A stretch of DNA of 64,000 nucleotides from the NCBI GenBank assembly GCA_037126765.1, contig JBBCBC010000037.1:12405263-12469262 (forward strand). Direction: 5' to 3'. Position numbers and translations under genes: made by a program. Each line of letters begins with the position of its first letter. Positions within the stretch are counted from its first letter, which is position 1. Of the stretch, positions 47,501 to 59,985 are shown piece after piece. The notes beneath the pieces are model-generated. The model was not told the DNA's origin. It saw only the letters and a list, made by a program, of their open reading frames with translations, and ran no database searches. Source of the DNA: Stenogyne calaminthoides. Lineage: Eukaryota; Streptophyta; Magnoliopsida; Lamiales; Lamiaceae.

Positions 47501-49848
47501 GTTCAACTCCTCCAAAACCTGAATTATATATCAAAAATTAATCAGAAAATTGCATTATTAGAATTGATCACTGTGACAGTATAACTTCGTAGTACCTTTG
47601 ACATTTCAAATTCCAACACAGGATTTTTTTTGGATTTAGGATCCATTAAATGGCGGATGAACCGGGTAGCCCCAAAAGCAAGGGTATCCATGTCCTCAGA
47701 GGCCACCGCATAAACCTGATGAACAAACATTGTTCAGTAATATTTCAGACACGGAACACTTTCTGCATAATGGCGGGATTGAGGTGAATCAGTTTTCCTT
47801 CTGTTACAGTCATAAATTGTGGAATTGGATGCTGCAATGGCAGAAGAAACATGTGTACTCCGTGAAAAAGAATCCATAGCTCCCATAAAAGCAGTTGGGT
47901 AGAAATTTAATTTTCTACAAAGTAATTTTATGGCCATTGTGGCTAGGGAATCATGCATTGCAGCAACAAAGGATTAGAATGGCACTATATATTTTCTAAC
48001 AAACATGAAAACCAATGCACTTACTTTGTCTGCTTTGCAAAGTGCAGCACACTGTGCTTCTGCTTCACAAGGAGCCTGAGCAAGTATCAAGAAAATGATG
48101 TCAAATGGGAGGAAATTACTCACTCCTCCAGAAGCAAAGCCTAATGAAGATTTCCCAAATCCCAAGTGAAAATATTTCAAGTAAAAATGCAAACTGTATG
48201 AAGACAGAGAAATTCAGAAAAATCATTCTTCAGATTACTTCAATAACAGGGACTCCCATAAGTCTAAGAAGCTTTTTACAGTCTTCATAATGCTGGTCCG
48301 TAGCCTGTTTTAACAGAAAAATTGGATATCCTCAAATTGCTTCTATATATATAGCATCATAACTTGTATAATTGAAAGGAAGGAAAAAATTAAGAATCTA
48401 ACTGCATCAAACTGATAGCAACACAGATATAGCATGAGCATATCTTCGATAAATCATCCATATCTGACTAGTTGTAATTCAAAGGTCATGACAAGATATA
48501 TTATTGGGGTCCTTTATGTCACATATTAAGAGAGCTGACTTTCATAGCGAATGGCGCAGCCAAAACACCTGTGAATAAGATAGGGGAAAATAAAACACGT
48601 ACCCAACTGCTAGCTAATAACCTCCACTTGATCATAAGCCTATGAGCTGCCTAGGCCTAGCTACTAACTAAAACAGCTGTAACACGGAACATGACTTGCA
48701 TGTATTCAATCCCAATAACGTCTAGTGTTAAATTAGACAGTTGTAAATGGTTTTTCATATCCTAAGGAAAAGAACGCAGCAAGGCTTGCTTTATGATGCC
48801 TTCCAAGGAATATACTAAGTGAAAATTGGTCCATGCCCATCTTGGAACCAAAATGCAGGCGATTGCAAACATTAATCTATACTTCTCAGTTCTCATCAAT
48901 CGTATAAGGAGAAATCGCAACAAAAACTTTTGTTGTTCAAGGGCATATTCTTCATTTTTAGAAATTTGCAATCTTTTTCTAATAGGTAAAGGTTAGAAAC
49001 ACACTTAAGGGAAGCGATTGACTCACAGGTGCATTTTTCTTTAAAAGAATTTCTGTGTGATCAGATAATACTAGCAAACTTAGAGGGACAGTAAAATTAA
49101 AGGCAGTGAGAAGTTCACCTTTACTGTTCTTTTGCTAAACTTTTCAATATCCTCCTTGTTGCCGGTCTGCAATGACAACAAAAGGACACAGCTGTTTAGA
49201 AACCATGAAACCATAAAAGATGACAAGAATCTGTACAGGGGTTGGTCACTGGAGGAGATGAGATATAATGAACAGATATAAACTTTAGGTCGCAAAGACG
49301 ATTGGGCAATCAAAAAGTTCCACCTTGAGAGCATCATTTAAGTCCATTGTTGCGTCAGCTCTTTTTAAGGATCTGCATTCAAATACATACATCTTGATTA
49401 GCAGTAATCCGGCCATAATCTTTAGAAGGTGACATTACGAGCATCAGTGGAGAACCAAATACCTTTTTGCAAGCTCTTGTTTCTTCAAATCAGGAGATAT
49501 GCCATCAAAAACATAGCTAACATCAAACAGACCAAATATTGTTAGGATGAGGGACAAAAGACTTTCACAACATGACAAGAGCAAAGCAGAATTAGAGCTA
49601 CAGATAACAAAGCTTAGAAATATTACACTGGCTTTATTCCAGCTTCAAGAAGCCGGATTGTCCTTGTGAACATCCCTTGCAAATGACTGGAGATTGAAGT
49701 TTAACTAGTTACAATACAATGTAAAAAGGAACTAAAAGTAAATAGTTTATTAGCCTCCTACTACGTAATACCTTGTCACTTCACCAGCTTCATTAGTGAG
49801 CATTTGTGTACCACTTCTTCCAACAACAATCTGCAACTCCCACACACC

Positions 49849-49888
<40 letters not shown>

Positions 49889-50386
49889 ATACTTATGCAC
49901 TATTTCTGAATTTAACATAAAAAAATAAAAAATAAAAAAAAAAAAAAAAAAAACACTGAATTTATACTTATGCCACAGACTATTTCTGCAACTTCAGGCA
50001 TTGCATACACACTCTGTTGGACTACATGTATTTATTTAGCATCCAATTTTTAGACTAAAAGAAACTAGAACTACCCTAATCAATGTCTACAAACATAGAA
50101 GATAACTGCCCGCAAGAAATCGTGATTTAAATATGTTATATCTGAAATGAAAACAAAAGAAAGATAATTATACGAACAAGGAATTGGTAGATGCTCAAGC
50201 TGGCATCAATGGCGATTTCCCGACCGATATAGCTCTCGAGTTTCTGCTCTTTCATCGACTTGGGCGCATTGTCCGCCAATAGCTTTGTTAAACCCTAGAA
50301 ATTTGAACACATTATAATTTCTCAATCTACTAATTGACCAGAAAATTAAATTAGATGCGAAGCGAAGCGAATACCTTTATCCCCAT
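44548..50386 (-). CDS. FEN1: Flap endonuclease 1 (17 exons)
   Basis: Structure-specific nuclease that removes 5' flaps in lagging-strand synthesis and long-patch repair, in the nucleus. Exons on the minus strand: 50375-50386, 50178-50294, 49772-49830, 49627-49686, 49463-49516, 49324-49372, 49119-49166, 48239-48304, 48025-48075, 47596-47715, 47434-47518, 46861-46942, 45631-45745, 45466-45522, 45320-45366, 45192-45243, 44548-44712. Phases agree across all junctions; about 412 residues. The metal-binding acids are present: D34 (EIAIDASLS), D87 (YVFDG), E159 and E161 (CEAEAQ), D180 and D182 (SEDMD), D234 (SGCDYC). The helix-hairpin-helix region is GIGGVTALKLIRQHG. Oddities: the PIP box reads QGRLESFS, not Q--L--FF, and the last exon encodes 54 residues unlike the usual Lys-rich tail. 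Confidence 0.9.
49853..49951. repeat. Poly-A tracts in FEN1 intron 2
   Basis: Two long A-runs on the + strand (about 33 bases at 49853-49885 and a further A-rich stretch to 49951) separated by a short repeat of 'tttatacttatgc'. The length may vary between individuals or be misassembled. Confidence 0.85.
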
Positions 50387-50469
50387 AGGATTTGCAGGAG
50401 CACTATGAATGTGTTGGTTCAGCCTTGGATGTATCATGTATGTAGGGCAGCGCAAAGTTGTGCTCATCC

Positions 50470-50478
50470 TTTCCCGCC
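50470..50478. promoter_or_regulatory. E2F binding site upstream of FEN1
   Basis: TTTCCCGCC, a perfect match to the E2F consensus TTTSSCGC, lies 84 bp upstream of the FEN1 start codon. E2F control of S-phase genes including replication nucleases is established for plants; action here is inferred. The site is destroyed in the left pseudogene. Confidence 0.7.
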
Positions 50479-51002
50479 TCAGATATATGAATTCGCGCTT
50501 ATCTTAAAATCAAATGCAAATTATTTACGAAAATTAGGAATGAATGAGGATTATTTATAATTATAATAATGATGGTTGGTTGATCTCCATTTCTTTAAAA
50601 CAATAAACGGTTTCTTCATTCTTGATTTTTATTTCCATCCATATAAAACAATGGATGGCATCCTCGCTGCCACTGGTTTTATTATAGTCGTTAGAAAATG
50701 TTTAGACGCGTTTTAATTAAAAAATCAAGATTTCAAGAATATATTTGGGACTTCATAATTATTTATTTTTTGCTTTATACATCTCGGTTCTATTAAATTA
50801 AACTCCAATATGTTAAGACTAAGTTCTAAAGAGTTATTTTACAAATATTTGGTTAATATATAATTGATTAGTTTTTTTTTTCTAAAGGAGAATAATTAAT
50901 TAATTGGTTGAAGTAATATACTTATATTGATACGAAACGTGTTTCCCCAAATATAAATTCTACATGCCTTATACAAAATTTATAATTAACCAAACACTAA
51001 AC

Positions 51003-51090
51003 AAGGCCCATAGATTTGTTAGGTAAGATAAAATATCACCTAGCAACATGGGCCTCAACTTCTTTGTGTTTTGGGCCATTTGATGGCCCA
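51003..51090. promoter_or_regulatory. Cluster of site II (TGGGCC/GGCCCA) words
   Basis: GGCCCA near 51005, TGGGCC near 51050 and 51064, and GGCCCA near 51075 cluster in under 100 bp, 620-690 bp upstream of the FEN1 start. Site II words are common in promoters of proliferation genes. The distance leaves open whether they serve FEN1. Confidence 0.4.
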
Positions 51091-52230
51091 ACTCTTTTTT
51101 TCATTTATAATACCCGTTTCGACTCCAACCGTGAACAAGTGTATCATCTCATTGTGAGGTTGCAATAATTTGGAGAGAATTATTTGATTAGACATTCTCA
51201 ATAATTTCTTTTATTCGATGAAGGAAATTCAAAGTTTGCATGTGTGCCTTTGTTTGGAAGCAACTGCTTGATTTTTAGCTATTAATTGGAGCTTCCTTTT
51301 TTAAAAGAATTTGTTTTTGACATGAAACGGTGAATATTTATCAATTTGACAAACAAAAAGAAAAAGAATTATTAAAGAATAAATAATCAAAATGTATATA
51401 ATTTTAAATTGTCTATAGCTATCTCATGGTGCACGGTCTCAGAAATATTTGTCCTGATGAGGCAGACATTTTAATCATTAGAATGACATTTTAATCATTA
51501 GAATTCATGAAAGAGTTGTATCATGTGATCCTGAGGCTGGATCATTGAGTTTTATTTTCTTTTTATAATTGAGTCCTACTACTTACACCCCCATAATTTT
51601 ATAGACAAATATAATATTTAAAATTATCATAATACCCTTGTATATTAGATTTTTTTTAAACCTTGACCACTGTAAAACAAATCAGCATTTTTTTTGCTGC
51701 ACAGTACAGCCACGAACAACCGAACACATTCGGGTTTGAACCAGAAACATTATGTACGTAATTCTGAGTTATGAGTATGCCAAATAGATTTTTTTATACA
51801 GTTTACACACAATTCATTCTCCTAAGGTTTCTGTATACTTGCATCACTACAAATTATATGCAAAATTAAAGAAACCAAACATTCACATAAACCCTAGAAA
51901 ATTAGGAAATAACAAGATTTAGAATGTAAAAATTCTTATTGTTGTATCTTTAAAATTCAATAACCATGGTGTACGTGTTGTTGAATCCACCTATAATCTA
52001 GTTTGGCCAAGAATCAATGAGCAATAAAAAACACACATTTTTTTTTCAAGAGGGGGACGTTTACTATGAGATGCAGAGGAGGCTAGGGAAGTTTAATATT
52101 ATGTTTTGAGGGGATGAGAGTATAATAGTAATGAAATGGGGTGTGTTTAGTAAAATATGTTAAATTTTAAATTTTAATGGGGTATGTAGTATGTTTAACA
52201 AATGGGGTTTGTTTAGAGAATTTTGGGGTG

Positions 52231-52250
52231 TGGGTATCTTAAGATACCCA
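52231..52250. other. Perfect 20-bp palindrome
   Basis: TGGGTATCTTAAGATACCCA is its own reverse complement. It sits at the right edge of a G/T-rich stretch (52090-52240). The function is unknown; it may be a transposon end. Confidence 0.6.
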
Positions 52251-53583
52251 AATACACACGAGCAATAATTATGAAAATTAAAACATATATGCCTAGGAAT
52301 AATTAATTAAAGTGTAGGGTATATCTAATGGTGTTTCATTAATAATACAGGGAGGTATGGCACATACATTAATATTCAAATAGCGTGAAATCATCATGGC
52401 CCTATTGATTTAGGTGCGACTATTAAATAGTACGATTCATAATTTATGTGGCATTAAGATTTATTTAGACATAATTATGAATCTAAAGGAAATACTGCAT
52501 TACACCATTAAAAGATAATCTGATCAAATTAAAAATAAGTGCAGAAGAAGGTGACCGTCGTATCAATATATCCACACAATTCACGTTTAGTTTTGTTAAT
52601 GTTGATTAATAGTAGTAATTATATTTAATTTAATTTAGTTATAAAATAAATTAAGGTGTGTTGAGCCATCAATTAAATATAGTAAATTATAAGACTGTGT
52701 AACAACATAAGTTCTAATCTAATCAAACATATATATCCATGTGCTTTGTCACTATTATTGATAACAGGAGAATATTGAAAGGAAGACGCTCAATTTTAAT
52801 TGATATGATTACGTTTTCGCTCGTAATCGTCCCACTACTTTTTCTGTTGATTTGACAATAACCGCAACTAATAAATTAATTTACAAACAAAATATGAAGA
52901 AATTTTTTTAGGGCTGTGTGTTTTTTTATTATGAATAACGCACATGACAGGTTGTATATATATATATATATATGCAAAGAAGTTTGAATCATAAAACAGA
53001 GTTTTGGTATGATGGTGTTAAAATAGAAAGAGGGTTTGTTTCATTAATGCAGGGTAGTGATTTAGAGTTTGAAGGAATTGGATAGATTGGGCTAAAAAAA
53101 CAATATATGCAATAAATAAATGTGTGTTAATTGCCTTTTATTGATTGCAGAATTTGAAAATGTACTAGACAAAGATTTTGTTACATGAATCTGTTCACAG
53201 CAGAGAGTTCACTTCTATTAGTGGTGTTTGTGGAGCATCCCATTCCCACTCCTTGATAATAACAACATCCTTTTGAATTCTAAGAAATTAAGCTTTTTTA
53301 TTTAGGTTATTGGGACACTGACTATTATGGCCATTGGAGAATCATTGTGAGAGGATGTCAAAAGAATATGCATGAATATAACATAAATTGTTTTGCCAAA
53401 TTTCTATAGACGGCGTCAGTCAACTCCTCCTTTTTATTTCTACACAAATTTCGTGTCGTTTTTTGGATCAATCGTGTGGCACTGGCAACCCAATTTTATT
53501 ATCATATCTTTAAAAAGAACAGTCTCATTTATCCTACTTGGGTTTAAGTAGTATCCGGCAGGGAAATTTAATCCAATTTATAG

Positions 53584-53871
53584 TGTTGTAAAATATAGAA
53601 TAAACGTAAAGAAAAGAACAAGAACACCGATTTGTTTACTCAGTTCGTCCAAAATGACTACGTCTGGGGGCGACCAAGCCAGGAGCGTTTTTTTTATGAT
53701 CTCTCAGATTCTCTCAGATATATCAACCCCCCCACTTACAAACAGAGATACATATATATATAAAAGGGAGTGAGCTGTAATCCTAAAACCCTAAGTTCAT
53801 CTGGCAATTAGCCCAATAATAATACTAATAATAGATAAGTAATGTCCACAATATATAACATATTTACAACA
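53584..53871 (-). repeat. 3' LTR of the minus-strand Copia element
   Basis: 288 bp, TGTTGTAAA...TTTACAACA. Its first 130 bp align with 59666-59796. Confidence 0.85.
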
Positions 53872-54113
53872 CTCCCCCTTGGACTTTACGACGTGATGTT
53901 CATGCCTAACTAAAATTTCGATAAAATAATACAAAGAGAGAACTTAGTAAAAAAAAAAGGTACAACTAATCATCTTCTAAATTCAATCTTCAAAACGCTC
54001 CCCCTGAAGACAACAGTCTTCCAAGCCTTTTGTATTATGCTTTCACACTCTTCTAGAGTTCATGCAGGTAAAAGAATTTTAGGGGATATATGCTTTGTCA
54101 AGTTCCCTTTAGC

Positions 54114-55260
54114 CAATGTTTTCATAACCGAACCGGTGATCGAACCGGATAGACCACCGGACAGCGGTTCAACGGTCGGACCGGTTCAACCGTTAAAATG
54201 ATTTCTTTCTACTTTTTGTCAATATTTCTTATGTTTAGTTAAAAAAATAAAATAAGTATACACCTACAAAAATTTAAACATATATATTATAAATTTTCAT
54301 ATTTAAGAAAACACAACAAAAGTCATAGTCATAATAAAAAAATAACACAATAATATAAGAGAAAGTAATATAAATGGGGAAGGTGGACCTTATGTTTTTG
54401 TCCCACATCGAAAGTATTAGAGAAAAATGTGAGAGGAAATAATATAAAAGGATGGACCTTGATTCATATACTTGTCCCATCTCTCATACATTTATCCCAC
54501 ATTGATAGTGTTGGAGAAAAATGTGAGAGAAAGTACTATAAATTTTTGCCCCCTCATACATTGATCCCACATTGAAAGTGTTGGGGAAAAATGTTGGAGG
54601 AAGTATTATAAAATTTGTTTCATCTCATACATTTATCCCACATCGAAAGTGTTGGAGAAAAATGTGAGAGAGAGTATTATAAAAACATCGAAAGTGTTGG
54701 AGAAAAATGTGAGAAGAAGTATTATAAAAAAATTTCCACCTCATACATTTATCCCACATCGAAAGTGTTGGAGAAAAATGTGAGAGGAAGTATTATAAAA
54801 TTTGTCCCACCTCATACATTTATTCCATATCGAAAGTGTTGGAAAAAAAATGTGTTGGAGAAAAATGTGAGAATACATTTATTCCATATCGAAAGTGTTG
54901 GAAAAAAAATGTTAGAGGAAGTATTATAAAAATTTTCCCACCTCACACATTTATCCCACATCGAAAATGTTGGAGAAAAATGTGAGAGGAAGTATTATTA
55001 AATTTGTCTCACCTCATACATTTATCCCACATTGAAAAGTGTTGGAGAAAAATGTGAAAGGAAGTATTATAAAGGGATGAAGATGGACCTTGATACATAT
55101 AGTTAAAAGTTCTTTTTTTTTTAATTAGAACCGGGTTGACCGGTTTTGGTCCGGTTTTGACCGGTCCAACCGCAAAAGCGGTTTTTAGGGGGTCTCCGGA
55201 CCGGTTCCGGGACCGATTCCCGGTTAAACCGGCCGGTCCGGTCCGGTTATAAAATCATTG
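54114..55260. mobile_element. hAT-type non-autonomous element with internal array
   Basis: 1147 bp with inverted ends CAATG(T/A)TTT(C/T)ATAACCG(A/G)ACCGG and an exact 8-bp duplication CCTTTAGC (54106-54113 and 55261-55268). Subterminal parts are rich in 'accggtt'-type words in both directions. The centre is a tandem array and no transposase is present. It sits inside the Copia internal region. Confidence 0.93.
54395..55080. repeat. Tandem array inside the hAT element, unit about 60-90 bp
   Basis: Units of 'cccacatcgaaagtgttgga', 'gaaaaatgtgagaggaagta' and 'ttataaaatttgtcccacct' repeat about eight to nine times with variable spacing. The 104-codon + strand frame at 54615-54929 is made of these units. 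Spacers are not unique, so it is not a CRISPR array. Confidence 0.9.
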
Positions 55261-55499
55261 CCTTTAGCATTCCTATTATTCATATGGGCAACAAAAGTTG
55301 CATTTTCCTCATAATGGATGATAGGAGATATACCATTATCACATGAATTATAAATGTATTTAATCAAAATATTGCAAACGTCGAAGATACTGAACATATG
55401 ATTTAAAGTTTTACAATGTATCCTTATAGGAGAAACACTAACTTAATCTTGCAAGCAAATTCAATATAAATTCAATATCGAATTTGGTGCAGTTCTTAA

Positions 55500-56460
55500 A
55501 ACATAGTAATGTACTAAAGACACTCTAATAAGGAACTTCTGGTCCTAAAATTATATATGTATCTTCTTTAGGTCCAAATTTGTCTTTATCCACTTCAAGG
55601 GATCGAACAATTACTAGTGTGCTTAGTAGATGAAATTTAATATAAAATTTCTCCAATACCTTCTCCAAGTAAGTTAACTGGTATATAAAGATTCATTTTT
55701 GCTTTAGGGAAGTGCTCGATCTGCTAGTCGAGACAATACTTGATTTCACCAACGTTTTATTTCAAAATTCAATCTCTAAGATTAAATTAGCTTTCTTTGA
55801 TTTCCTTACTTGTTCCAACAATATTTAAATTATCACAAAAAATCGAGATAACACAAACACCACCAAAATAATTTCTTTAAAAAAACACGTAAGGAAATAT
55901 TTCAATGTGTATTTATTCCTCCTTCGGGAGGAATTAATTGAGTCGATCATGGAATATTCGACCCAAATATTTTATGTCATATAATGACCTTTGTAATTCT
56001 AATATCGTACTTAATACGATTTTCACCATTTATCCATCAGGGACTTTCATATAAATATTGATATACATTGATCAATATAAACATGCGGTTACAATGTCTA
56101 TCGACTGCATTTCTAAATTTAATTTTATTAACTGTCATAGATATTAAGTAGCGGAACTTTATTTCATACATAACAGGAGTATATATTTGATGAAATCAAT
56201 ACTGGGTCTCTGCAAAAAACCCATGAGCTATTAATCTCGCTTTGTACCTCATTACATCATTATTATCATTTTATTTTCATATAAATACACATTTATATCC
56301 AACAGGGATAACGTTTCTGGGTGTATGTACGATAAAGCCAAAAATATTAGCGAGTCGAGCTCTGCCTCAATTGCTTCTTCCTATTTTACCCAGTCAAACC
56401 GCTTCCGGCTCAACTATTGACTTTTGGGTACTAGATCCAGATTTTTAATAGTGAGAGCAA
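55500..56460 (-). pseudogene. Copia reverse transcriptase relic (minus strand)
   Basis: Reading the minus strand from 56460: IFGFIVHTPRNVIPVGYKC matches the RT start (FG-VV-TP--V-PVGYKWVF). YKARLIAHGFFAETQY follows near 56190-56240, then YTPVMYEIKFRYLISMTV (about 56110-56165), a damaged MDVVTAYLYG region, and VIVRSLEVDKDKFGPKEDTY with ILGPEVPY (about 55530-55610). The order and motifs are those of Copia RT of an Ale/Retrofit-like kind. Stops and frameshifts are frequent. Gag and integrase further right (56500-59600) are too decayed for me to place. Confidence 0.7.
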
Positions 56461-56469
56461 TTATGGCAA

Positions 56470-59400
56470 CGAATAAGTTGTCGACAACATTGGTACATTC
56501 TCATGTATTTATAATTTCTGTATTTATATCAACCAGATCTTCATCATTTCCCATAATATTTTGATCTGGTTGTTCCACAATTCTAGTATTTTTATTATTT
56601 TGTGCACTTGCTTCATTACTAGAATTTTCGTCTTCGGGACGAATCTCTTCAAGACACTTCAAGAGTGACTGAATATATTTGCTAGCTTTAGTAATTACTG
56701 CGGATTTATGTCTTACATAATAAGGGGTCCTTTACACTTCTGGTGTGTAGGGGCATTAACATATATATTTGCCTAAAATTAGCACATTTACTCTTTGTGG
56801 TGCATTTACAACAAGTATATGTGCTTTAGTCACTTCTTTATTATCAGTAAGTTAATTTGGCAGGTCACTTGCTAAATATTGCAAGTTAATTATACTATGA
56901 ACTTCCAGTTCACTTTGACTAGTGCGTGGATTTAAATATTGAAGATCTTTTTATATTCCACGAAATTTATCGGCATTCATTGAATTATAAATTCCTATCT
57001 CCCCCTAATGCCGAGAAATGATCTTCATCAAATGTGTAATTAGCCAACTGGGCCGTGAATTGAGGTACACTGTGGTGGTGATATTGAAAATAAATATTGC
57101 ACATTCTAATATTTGCAGATGGGAAATGTTTAGTTCTTAAGCACTAGTTATAAAAGATGAATAATCAAGATATGCAGTGGTTCGGATTTGAATTTGATTA
57201 GCACCATGTAAAATTTCATGCCCCATATTAATGGGTAAGTTGGAATTCTAGAATAATGATCTAGTTATTAATTTGATGAAATCTATTAATCATTCAACTA
57301 AATCTAACTAGATGTGGACATAAGAGACTGAATGCTCAACTTTAATTCTTAATGTCATATTATAATCGTTAAATGTCATCGATGTAAACTTTATCGACAT
57401 TAACCATTCAAATGGATTTATTGGATAATCCAAAATTTTAAGTTCAATAATATTGACAATGAATTTGCTTCAGGCAAATTATATCAGTCCACATGTATTT
57501 TCATGACTTTATTCAAGAGAAATAGAATATACAATTCCAACTTTAGTACGAGTATATCGTACTATAAATTTTTCAATTTATGTCTTTGCATAAGCCCCCA
57601 CAAATAAATTAATTTGCATAAGGGATTATGTTATTTGACATACTATGTAAATAGTATTAGTCAAAATCCGACTTATTATGTTTTGTTCTAGATGACCTAA
57701 CCGCTCATGTCATCACACAATTGAAAAAATAGTGAGCTAAGTCAGTCATTTAGATAAGTAGTGTATCAAAAACAAGAATCATCTATTTCAATTTTCAATG
57801 TTCCTATTTGCTTCGGGCAAACTAGTACGATGTGATTCTATTTTGCTCATAATTATATAAGGAATCAATTTTAGTGGAAGAATTTTCATGTATGATTTAT
57901 ACAGGTATAGCAGAGTGAATTTCAACATGAAAAGTTCAAGTCAAGAAGTAACGCAGTGAAGAGCAAATTTGATAGTTTTCCTTTTAGTTATACAAGATAA
58001 TCTTTTACTATAATTGACTATAAGGAAAACTTGATATAAGCTTTTGTATGTAGTTCAGATTCAACAAATTTTTAATGAATCAAATCAGCCACAAGAATAA
58101 GTGATAATAGACAAATAAAGAATTTTCACAGAATTCCTAATTTCTACCGCAAATAATTCTCAAGCCTATACTGCTACAAGCAGATCTAATTGCTGAAATT
58201 TAAAAAGGATTAAGCTTATTTACCAGAGCGGAACCCTATGGTAAGGGTTCCTAACCGTCTAAAGAAATATTTGACTCATGTCAAGTGCAGACTCAATGAG
58301 AGGTTCAAGTATCTACTTCATCGTCTCATGTATAGGGGCAATTCCTTCAACCTTAAACTCATCTAAAATGGATAAAGGCCAGCAGGTACCAAACCAATAT
58401 CGAGTCCAAATAAAAACTCAAAACAGAAACAAATTAAATGTACATGAAGTTTGAAGGTTTATATATTAGTTCAAAAAATCTTGTAGATGCACAATAAATT
58501 CCAATAACATAAATAAGCAAAAGTTTATGGAATAACATAAAATTTGGCTCGCATTGGTGTTTTTGCAATAACACATTTCCAGTAATAACACATTAAAAGG
58601 TAACGACAGTGAACGCAACCCAATTGTAGAAGAAATATTTTGATGTAATTAGTAACCTAATATCACAGTCATGTTGCAATTATAATAAAAATAAATAATT
58701 ATCAACAGGTTACTATTATTTAGTGTCATAAAATCAATTGACAGAAACATCAAAGGTACTACATACAAAATTTCATTATATAAAATACAAGCGGTTGTCT
58801 ACTGCATCATGGACTCAAATCATGAAATTACTACTATTAAAAAAAACTTCAACTAAAAAAAATTAGGTTTTCAATTAATTATACTTGAGAGGTTATGAAA
58901 AGTTTATGCAAAGTTTAACCACAACTAAGGTCTCCAAATTAGCAAAGTAATCTTCTTAATAAACATCACAAATAAACAGTAAACTCAAGGTCAAGAATCC
59001 AATATGATGTACTCTCAGAAATCACGCTATATCAATTACTAAATCAAAAACGATGACACTTTGAATCATCATGAGACTTAACCATACCATATAAGCATGT
59101 CAAAGCCTGCGACAAGTTACAGTAAGTAGGCAAAGTTCATATATACTAGCCTTACAAATCATGAATCATAGCATGACGAGGCTTTTACAATTAATTATAG
59201 TAAATAGCTCACAAAGCCAAACAAATTCGAGGCGATATGAATATGCAGACTATATATGAGATGTAAAATCCTAATCTCAAGGTTCGCTGATCAAAATAAG
59301 ATAAACTCTAATCTCAAATTAAATCTAAAAGTAATTCAAACCCTTTTTTTTTTCTCATACTTCATAGGAACCCACATAACATATTGATAATTCAAATTGG

Positions 59401-59665
59401 AAAAGAAGCAATATATCATGACAATTAATGCAAAAATACAGAGAAGCATTAGTAGATACATAAATCTACAATGGATCGAGTTCATATCCTTCATCGGTAT
59501 ATTGCTTTAAAACAGCAATTGACGCTTAACCTTGATATACAATAAAATAAATAATTAAAATGCGTACCTTATAGATAAGAACTCATGAAATTTCCGTCAA
59601 TTATTTATTGAATATTCCACCCCGATCGCCAGAATCACCTACTAGAACATTCGTGCTGATAACGT
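56470..59665 (-). other. Remaining internal region of the minus-strand Copia element
   Basis: AT-rich, no open frame and no motif that I could fix. By position it should hold gag, protease and integrase. The tract 'cgtgctgataacg' before the LTR at 59666 (minus strand CGTTATCAGCACG) is where the primer site should be. Confidence 0.4.
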
Positions 59666-59796
59666 GTTGTAAAATATAGAATAAACGTAAAAAAAAGAAC
59701 AAGAACACCGATTTGTTTACCCCCGAATACTATGTATGAACGACCAAGCCCTTTTCACTATGATCTCAGTATTCTCAGATATCTCACTTTCTTACA
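59666..59796 (-). repeat. 5' LTR of the minus-strand Copia element, interrupted
   Basis: Aligns with the first 130 bp of 53584-53871 with small indels. The match stops exactly where CACTAAAAGC begins. Confidence 0.75.
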
Positions 59797-59805
59797 CACT
59801 AAAAG

Positions 59806-59985
59806 CTTGCACGTTTGCTTGGACAACCATTTTTTTTCGTTAACTTGGAAACGGTTTTAAAAAAAAAAAAACAAAGACCGGTTTGAAACCGTTGTCCAAG
59901 AATAAACCTTGACACGGTTTTCAAACCGCTTCAACCCTCTCGCCCATTTGTCTAAAAAAATCGCTTGGACAACGGTTAATAACCC
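59806..59985. repeat. CACTA subterminal repeats
   Basis: Direct and inverted copies of 'gcttggacaac' and 'aaaccggttt'-like words near 59818, 59877, 59893 and 59963. In CACTA elements such repeats bind the element's own protein. Confidence 0.7.

Larger units (their letters stand above)
50660..53578. other. AT-rich intergenic region
   Basis: Homology with the left copy stops near 50655. No coding exon is recognised. It holds the site II cluster, a 20-bp palindrome (52231-52250) and a TA microsatellite (about 52955-52974). Confidence 0.5.
53584..59796 (-). mobile_element. Minus-strand Copia retrotransposon, decayed
   Basis: LTR-like ends TGTTGTAAAATATAGAATAAACG occur at 53584 and 59666. The left LTR is 288 bp (to 53871, ...TTTACAACA) followed by 'ctcccccttggac', the complement of a polypurine tract, so the element reads right to left. 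RT motifs on the minus strand confirm it. The right (5') LTR is broken at 59796 by the CACTA element and its remainder is presumably beyond the window. A hAT-type element lies inside (54114-55260). TATAG precedes the left LTR; its partner is not in view. Confidence 0.8.

Noticed and set aside
54615..54929. 104-codon + strand frame, and the array around it as a possible CRISPR
   Set aside because: The frame is the translated tandem unit of a hAT-type element. The repeats vary in spacing and have no unique spacers, and the genome is eukaryotic.
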